Shown here: piece by piece, positions 59,754 through 64,000 of the stretch | How positions within the stretch are numbered: position 1 is the stretch's first letter | Layout of the letters: each line of letters opens with the position of its first letter | Source: Bradyrhizobium sp. 21 | Lineage (GTDB): Bacteria; Pseudomonadota; Alphaproteobacteria; Rhizobiales; Xanthobacteraceae | Reading direction: 5' to 3' | Length of the DNA stretch: 64,000 nucleotides | NCBI RefSeq assembly: GCF_023073335.1 | Contig: NZ_JADPJG010000038.1 | Span: 21,084 to 85,083, forward strand | Program-made: the position numbers and the translations under genes | The notes under the pieces: generated by a model | Databases searched by the model: none | The model's input: only the letters and a program-made list of their open reading frames with translations | Told to the model about the DNA's origin: nothing

Positions 59754-60170
59754 TCACGCCTTCTTCTGCTGAGCTTCCACGTGTCGTGCGAAGTTGTCGA
59801 GGATTGCCTGCCAACCGCCCTGCTGCTGCTCGACCGAATGCGTCGATTCGCCATCGAAGACAACGCGGACGACAATGCCCTTCGGGCCGGGCACAAACTC
59901 GACTTCGGCTTTTCGCTCGCCGAACGCGTATTCGATCCGCTTGTGCTCGACGATCTTCGTGTAGATGCCGGCGAAGTCAAAGCCCATGCTGCCGTCCTTG
60001 GCCTCCATGCGAGATGAGAAGGTACCGCCTTCTCGCAGGTCGACGGTCGCCTTGGTCGTATGCCAATCGTCGGACGCGGCGTTCCACTTCATGATGTCGG
60101 CCGGCGTCGTATAGGCGCGCCAGACCTGATCGATGGGGGCTGCTACGTTGGTTTCGACGGTGATCCTCAT
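59754..60170 (-). CDS. SRPBCC/AHSA1-family protein
   Basis: A 138-residue START-like (SRPBCC) protein of the AHSA1 group. Typical segments are ETNVAAPIDQVWRAYTTPAD, IMKWNAASDDWHTT, FDFAGIYTKIVEHKRIEY and FDGESTHSVEQQQGGWQAIL. Members bind hydrophobic ligands or act as co-chaperone-like proteins; many are of unknown role and often sit with ArsR regulators, but none is adjacent here. It stands alone on the minus strand. Confidence 0.88.
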   Translation of the reverse strand: MRITVETNVAAPIDQVWRAYTTPADIMKWNAASDDWHTTKATVDLREGGTFSSRMEAKDGSMGFDFAGIYTKIVEHKRIEYAFGERKAEVEFVPGPKGIVVRVVFDGESTHSVEQQQGGWQAILDNFARHVEAQQKKA

Positions 60171-60333
60171 AAACAGTGCTCCTGGTTCGATTTTTGCCGG
60201 CTCAAGGTGACGGCATCACGTCAATTGTGCGGGGTCCATCCGCCGCACTTCCGAGATGTGTCGATCCAAGGACGATCGAGACTGGCCCATGCCGACAAGG
60301 TCGAGCCGTCAATGCGTTGAAAATATGAAAAAG

Positions 60334-61860
60334 CTAGCCCCGCACCAGCGAGACCAGCCAGCGGCGGCCGAACAGGGCGAGGATGGCGAGCGCATAGACG
60401 ATCGTGCCCCCGACGGCCAGCAGAAGCAGCGTCAATTCGTCCCGGAAGGGCGTCGCGCCCAACGAAGGACCGCCAAAGCGCGCGATGAGCCAGAAGGCTG
60501 CCGCCAGGATGATCCCGGTCAGCAGGAATTTGGCGAGCGACAACAGCCAGGCCCGGTCCGGCACGAGAAAGCCTCGCCGCACCGCGAAGAACAGCACCAG
60601 CAGCAGGTTGGTCCACACGCCGACGGCGGTCGCCAGCGCCAGGCCGATCTGGGCGAGCGATCCCATCAAGGCGACCTTCAGCGCAACGTTGACGGCGATG
60701 CCGGTCAGCGACGCCCGCACCGGCGTCGCCGTGTCCTTGCGGGCATAGAAGGTCGCGACCGCGCTGCGGATCAGCACGAACGGGATCAAGCCGATGGCAT
60801 AGGCCGCGAGCGTCGCGCCGGCGGCGGCGGCATCGGCCTTGGAGAACGCGCCGCGGGCAAACAGCGCACGCATGATCGCCTCGGGGACGGTGATGAAGGC
60901 CGCGACGAACGGGATCGAGAACAGCAGCGTGAAATCGAACGCGCGGCGCTGCGCCTTCATCGCACCGTCATGGTCATTGGCCGTGATCCGGCGCGACATT
61001 TCCGGCAGCAGCACCGTGCCGATGGCGATCCCGATGACCCCGATCGGCAATTGATTGAGACGGTCGGCATAGTACAGCGCCGACAGCGCGCCGGCCGGCA
61101 GGAAGGTCGCGATGATGGTGTCGGCGAACAGCGCGACCTGCGTACCCATCGAGCCCAGCGTGGCGGGTCCTAACGCTTTGAAGAAGGCGCGGACATCTTC
61201 ATCGAGCCTGAGCGGCGCAAAGCGCGGCAGGCCACCATGGCGAGCGAGATCGCCCGCGAGCAGGACATATTGCAGGAAGCCCGAGATCAGGACGCCCCAG
61301 GCTGCGGCATGCCCCGCACTGGGAAACCAGGCGGCGAGCGCCAGCGTCATCATCATCGAGATGTTGAGAAAGATCGAGGCGGCCGCGGCGCTGGCAAAAC
61401 GCTGCATCACGTTGAGCATGCCGCCGTAAAGCGTCACCAGCGTGATCAGCAGCAGATAGGGAAAGGTGATCCGGGTCAGCTCGATCGCGAGCCTGCGCTG
61501 CTCGGCATCCTCGGAAAACCCCGGCGCCAAAATGCTCATGGCCTGCGGCATGAACAGCCAGGCCACGATCAGCAGCACCATTTGCGAGGCCAGCAGCAGC
61601 GTGAAGATGCGGTCGGCGAACAGCCGTGCCGCCCCCTCCCCGCGCTCGCCATGGACATGCGCATAGGCCGGCACCCAGGCGGCATTGAAGGCGCCTTCGG
61701 CAAAGATCGCGCGGAAATGATTGGGCAGCCGCAGCGCCACGAAAAAGGCATCGGCCACGGGGCCGGCGCCGAGGATCGCCGCGAGCATGATGTCGCGGGC
61801 AAATCCCGTCAGCCGCGAGAGCAGCGTGTAACCACCGACCGTGAAGATGCGTCCGAGCAT
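60334..61860 (-). CDS. murJ: Lipid II flippase MurJ
   Basis: A 508-residue, 14-TM MOP-superfamily protein of the MurJ/MviN type. It moves lipid II across the inner membrane for peptidoglycan synthesis. The opening RIFTVGGYTLLSRLTGFARD is diagnostic, with AEGAFNAAWVPAYAH, where the central-cavity Arg and Asp residues lie. The usual length is about 510-520. The gene is followed upstream by a palindromic element and then the DegT gene; a glnD or trpS neighbour, common in relatives, is not in view. Confidence 0.94.
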   Translation of the reverse strand: MLGRIFTVGGYTLLSRLTGFARDIMLAAILGAGPVADAFFVALRLPNHFRAIFAEGAFNAAWVPAYAHVHGERGEGAARLFADRIFTLLLASQMVLLIVAWLFMPQAMSILAPGFSEDAEQRRLAIELTRITFPYLLLITLVTLYGGMLNVMQRFASAAAASIFLNISMMMTLALAAWFPSAGHAAAWGVLISGFLQYVLLAGDLARHGGLPRFAPLRLDEDVRAFFKALGPATLGSMGTQVALFADTIIATFLPAGALSALYYADRLNQLPIGVIGIAIGTVLLPEMSRRITANDHDGAMKAQRRAFDFTLLFSIPFVAAFITVPEAIMRALFARGAFSKADAAAAGATLAAYAIGLIPFVLIRSAVATFYARKDTATPVRASLTGIAVNVALKVALMGSLAQIGLALATAVGVWTNLLLVLFFAVRRGFLVPDRAWLLSLAKFLLTGIILAAAFWLIARFGGPSLGATPFRDELTLLLLAVGGTIVYALAILALFGRRWLVSLVRG

Positions 61861-61917
61861 CCGTCTGTTTTAGAGCATGGCGAGAGAAGGTCTAGGTGCA
61901 AGCCGCAGCATAGATAC

Positions 61918-62043
61918 ACGCCCTCCCCCGCCTGCGGAGGAGGGTTGGGGAGAGGGTGTCTCCGCAACGGGACATTCTCCCAGAGGAAAGAGCCCTCACC
62001 CGCCGCGCTTCGCGCGACGACCTCTCCCGCAAGCGGGAGAGGT
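61918..62043. repeat. Intergenic palindromic element
   Basis: The left part (61918-61960) reads CGCCCTCCCCCGCCTGCGG then AGGAGGGTTGGGGAGAGGG. The right part (61990-62043) reads GCCCTCACCCGCCGCGC then a perfect hairpin ACCTCTCCCGC-AA-GCGGGAGAGGT at 62020-62043. The CCTCTCCCGCAAGCGGGAGAGG type is a frequent dispersed palindrome in rhizobial genomes. Placed six bases after the DegT stop, the hairpin may also end its transcript. Confidence 0.78.
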
Positions 62044-62048
62044 AAGCC

Positions 62049-63242
62049 TCAGCCCGCAAGCGCGCCGCGGACGGCGGCGATGATTCGCTCCTGGTCGGCC
62101 TCGCTCAAATACGGGTGCATCGGCAGGCTGATGACGTCCTGCGACAGGCTCTCGCAGCCCGGCAGGCCGCCGTCGGCGACCGGATACTGCTTGTAGGCGG
62201 TCTGCTGATGCATCGACTTGCCGTAATAGATCGCGGTCGGAACGCCCTGGGCCTTCAGCGCGGCAGCGAACCCGTCGCGGTCGGTGCCTTCAGGCAGGCG
62301 GATCGTGTACTGCGCCCAGACCGAAGTGTTGCCGGCGGCAAGCCGCGGCACGGTCACGACATTGCTCAGTCCTCGCGCATAGCGCTCGGCGACCTTGTTG
62401 CGGGCGGCGATCTCGTCGTCGAAGATCTTCAGCTTCTCGATCAGGATCGCGGCCTGCATGGTGTCGAGCCGGCCGGTCAGGCCGAGGCGGACGTTGTCGT
62501 ATTTGTCGACGCCCTGCCCGTGCACGCGGATGCTGCGCAGCGTCGCCGCAAGCTCGTCGTCATCGGTGAAGATCGCGCCGCCGTCGCCGAAGCAGCCGAG
62601 CGGTTTGGCGGGGAAGAAGCTGGTCGCGGTGGCGAGCCCGAAGGTGCCGAGCTTGCGACCCTTGTAGCTCGCGCCAAACCCCTGCGCTGCGTCGTCGAGC
62701 ACGAACAGGCCTTCGGCCCTGGCGATCTCCGCGATGGAATCGTGGTCGGCCGGCTGCCCGAACAAATCGACCGGAATGACCGCGACGGGCTTGAGGCCGG
62801 CCTTGCGGGCGGTCGCGATGCCGCGCTTCAGCGACTCCGGGCTCATGTTGAAGGTCGCTTCGTCGACGTCGACATAAACAGGCATCGCGCCGGTCCGCGC
62901 CACCGGCGACGCGGTCGCGATAAAGGTGAAGGACGGACACAGCACGGCATCGCCGGGGCCGACATTCTTCGCCATCATGACCATCAGAATCGCGTCGGTG
63001 CCGCTGGCGCAGCCGATCACGTGCTTGGCGCCGGTATAGGCCGCGAGCTGCTTCTCGAGTTCGGCGACCTCGGGGCCGTTGACGAACTGGCAATGGTCGA
63101 GCACGCGCTTGACCGCGGCATCGAGCGCGTCGCCGAGCCGGCGGCGCTGCGAGCCGACGTCGATGAAGGGAATGGGTTCGGGACGCAGATGCTGGTTCAT
63201 GGCGGCTTGCCGATTTCCTTGCGCTTCTTGAGCGGTCGACAT
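62049..63242 (-). CDS. DegT/DnrJ/EryC1/StrS family sugar aminotransferase
   Basis: A 397-residue PLP enzyme of the sugar aminotransferase family. Residues about 15-40 (IPFIDVGSQRRRLGDALDAA) open the family fold, with CASGTDAILMVMM and DAAQGFGASYKG; the PLP Lys lies in SFFPAKPLGCFGDGG. It would add an amino group to a keto-sugar nucleotide. It lies ten bases after a Gfo/Idh/MocA oxidoreductase, which would make the keto group, as in WbpB/WbpE-type routes to diamino- or acetamido-sugars for surface polysaccharide. A second start at 63200 (MNQHLRPEPIPF) is possible. Confidence 0.9.
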   Translation of the reverse strand: MSTAQEAQGNRQAAMNQHLRPEPIPFIDVGSQRRRLGDALDAAVKRVLDHCQFVNGPEVAELEKQLAAYTGAKHVIGCASGTDAILMVMMAKNVGPGDAVLCPSFTFIATASPVARTGAMPVYVDVDEATFNMSPESLKRGIATARKAGLKPVAVIPVDLFGQPADHDSIAEIARAEGLFVLDDAAQGFGASYKGRKLGTFGLATATSFFPAKPLGCFGDGGAIFTDDDELAATLRSIRVHGQGVDKYDNVRLGLTGRLDTMQAAILIEKLKIFDDEIAARNKVAERYARGLSNVVTVPRLAAGNTSVWAQYTIRLPEGTDRDGFAAALKAQGVPTAIYYGKSMHQQTAYKQYPVADGGLPGCESLSQDVISLPMHPYLSEADQERIIAAVRGALAG

Positions 63243-63251
63243 GGATAGAGA

Positions 63252-64000
63252 TCAGCCCGCGACGCGGCGCGGACCCTTGCGGGCGGGCGAGGTGGCTGCG
63301 GGGCGGGACGGCGTTTCCAGGCACTGCGTCGCGATCTCGAGGCTGGCGACGCCTTCGTCACCGGTGACCGCCGGCGCCTCGCCGTTGCGCACGGCCTTGA
63401 GGAACGCGATCAGCTCGGCGCGGAGCGGCTCGTCATGGCCGACCGGCAGATGCCGCATCGAATAGCTGCCGTCCGGCTTGAAGCCGAAGCATTCGGTGAC
63501 CTGACGCGTCAGGAGATCGCCCATCACGTATTTGCCGCGGGTCGCGACCGTGACGCTGCGCGCCTTGAACGGCGTCAGCCAGTTGGTGTTGATGTGCGCG
63601 AGCACGCCGTTGGCGGTGCGGAACTGCAACAGCGCGATGTCCTCGCGTTCGGCGACCGCGCTCGACAATTGCGGCTGCACCTCGACGATGTCGGATTCGG
63701 TGAACCAGCGGATCAAATCGATGTCGTGCACGGCCAGATCGATGACGACGCCGACATTGGACATGCGCGGCGGGAACGGGCCAACGCGCGTGATCGCGAT
63801 GGAGAGGATATCCTCACCCGCGATCGCCTGCTTGACGGCGGCAACCGCCGGATTGAAGCGCTCGACATGGCCGACCATCAGCGTCACGCCGGCCTTTTGC
63901 GCAGCCGTGACGATCTCGCGGCCCTCTGCGACCGTGGACGCGATCGGCTTCTCGACCAGCACGTGGATGTTCTTGGCGATGCAGGCGAGCGAGACCTCGT
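63252..64000 (-). CDS. Gfo/Idh/MocA family oxidoreductase (partial)
   Basis: The C-terminal 248 residues of an NAD-dependent sugar oxidoreductase; the gene runs past the right edge, so the N-terminal Rossmann motif is not visible. The catalytic EKP motif is present in VLVEKPIAST, and the second domain has MVGHVERFNPAV, VIDLAVHDIDLIRWF and NWLTPFKARSVTV. It oxidises or reduces a nucleotide sugar, probably for the DegT aminotransferase encoded ten bases downstream. An ATG or GTG inside the visible part is not the true start, since the frame continues with domain-like sequence to the edge. Confidence 0.88.
   Translation of the reverse strand, partial: EVSLACIAKNIHVLVEKPIASTVAEGREIVTAAQKAGVTLMVGHVERFNPAVAAVKQAIAGEDILSIAITRVGPFPPRMSNVGVVIDLAVHDIDLIRWFTESDIVEVQPQLSSAVAEREDIALLQFRTANGVLAHINTNWLTPFKARSVTVATRGKYVMGDLLTRQVTECFGFKPDGSYSMRHLPVGHDEPLRAELIAFLKAVRNGEAPAVTGDEGVASLEIATQCLETPSRPAATSPARKGPRRVAG

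Noticed and set aside
1..64000. CRISPR array, prophage or integrated element
   Set aside because: No regularly spaced identical repeats, no integrase, transposase or phage gene, no tRNA-linked direct repeats, and composition and codon use are even throughout.

Overview
The window looks like chromosomal DNA of a Bradyrhizobium-type alphaproteobacterium (Nitrobacteraceae/Hyphomicrobiales). The evidence is the very high GC content with strong GC3 bias, the gene families present (ferredoxin/FNR pair, Mla-type operon, a growth-pole-ring-like giant coiled-coil protein) and several families of intergenic palindromes of the kind common in these genomes. I see no rRNA, tRNA, CRISPR array, transposase, phage gene or plasmid origin. 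Base composition is even and genes are tightly packed, so this is core or near-core chromosome rather than an island. The taxon is inferred from family resemblance, not from a marker gene.

Layout. 1-8.2 kb: the end of a membrane protein, an MHYT-GGDEF-EAL c-di-GMP enzyme, a DHA2 drug-efflux-type MFS pump, a stress ferritin-like protein, a UPF0104 membrane protein and a secreted SGNH hydrolase. 8.5-17.8 kb: an aldarate (D-glucarate/galactarate) catabolic locus, all on the plus strand: MFS transporter, LysR regulator, KdgD, glucarate dehydratase, alpha-ketoglutarate semialdehyde dehydrogenase, GarD and a second enolase-superfamily dehydratase. Together these would convert aldarates to 2-oxoglutarate. 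18-23.6 kb: small exported proteins, a one-TM protein, a DUF2147 protein, ferredoxin-NADP reductase, a thioesterase, a 2Fe-2S ferredoxin and an Hpt protein. 24-29.7 kb: one 1902-residue membrane-anchored coiled-coil protein with exact 22- and 44-residue repeats, preceded by a perfect CtrA box; it is probably the growth pole ring (GPR/RgsE) protein. 29.9-32.7 kb: an Mla-type lipid-transport operon.

32.9-44.6 kb: a dipeptide epimerase, a second MFS carrier, an Ala/Glu-rich protein, several small proteins (one of 50 residues), an RbsD/FucU protein, an exported caspase-like protein, threonine dehydratase, a GT4/LpxH-like pair and ThiD. 45-51.1 kb holds the most unusual content. First is a hybrid histidine kinase whose N-terminal membrane domain carries every ethylene/copper-binding residue of plant ETR1. 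Next to it are a lone Lrp-type RAM domain and a PqqD / HPr-kinase-like / GT2 / nucleotidyltransferase cluster that resembles a peptide- or glycan-tailoring system with no visible precursor.

51.2-64 kb: two c-type cytochromes, a CHRD protein, a Cys/Met-metabolism PLP enzyme, a ModA-like binding protein, an orphan form II CoxL-like molybdoenzyme subunit, DUF1152 and DUF1127 proteins, an SRPBCC protein, MurJ, and a DegT aminotransferase with a Gfo/Idh/MocA oxidoreductase (sugar-nucleotide biosynthesis) that runs off the right edge.
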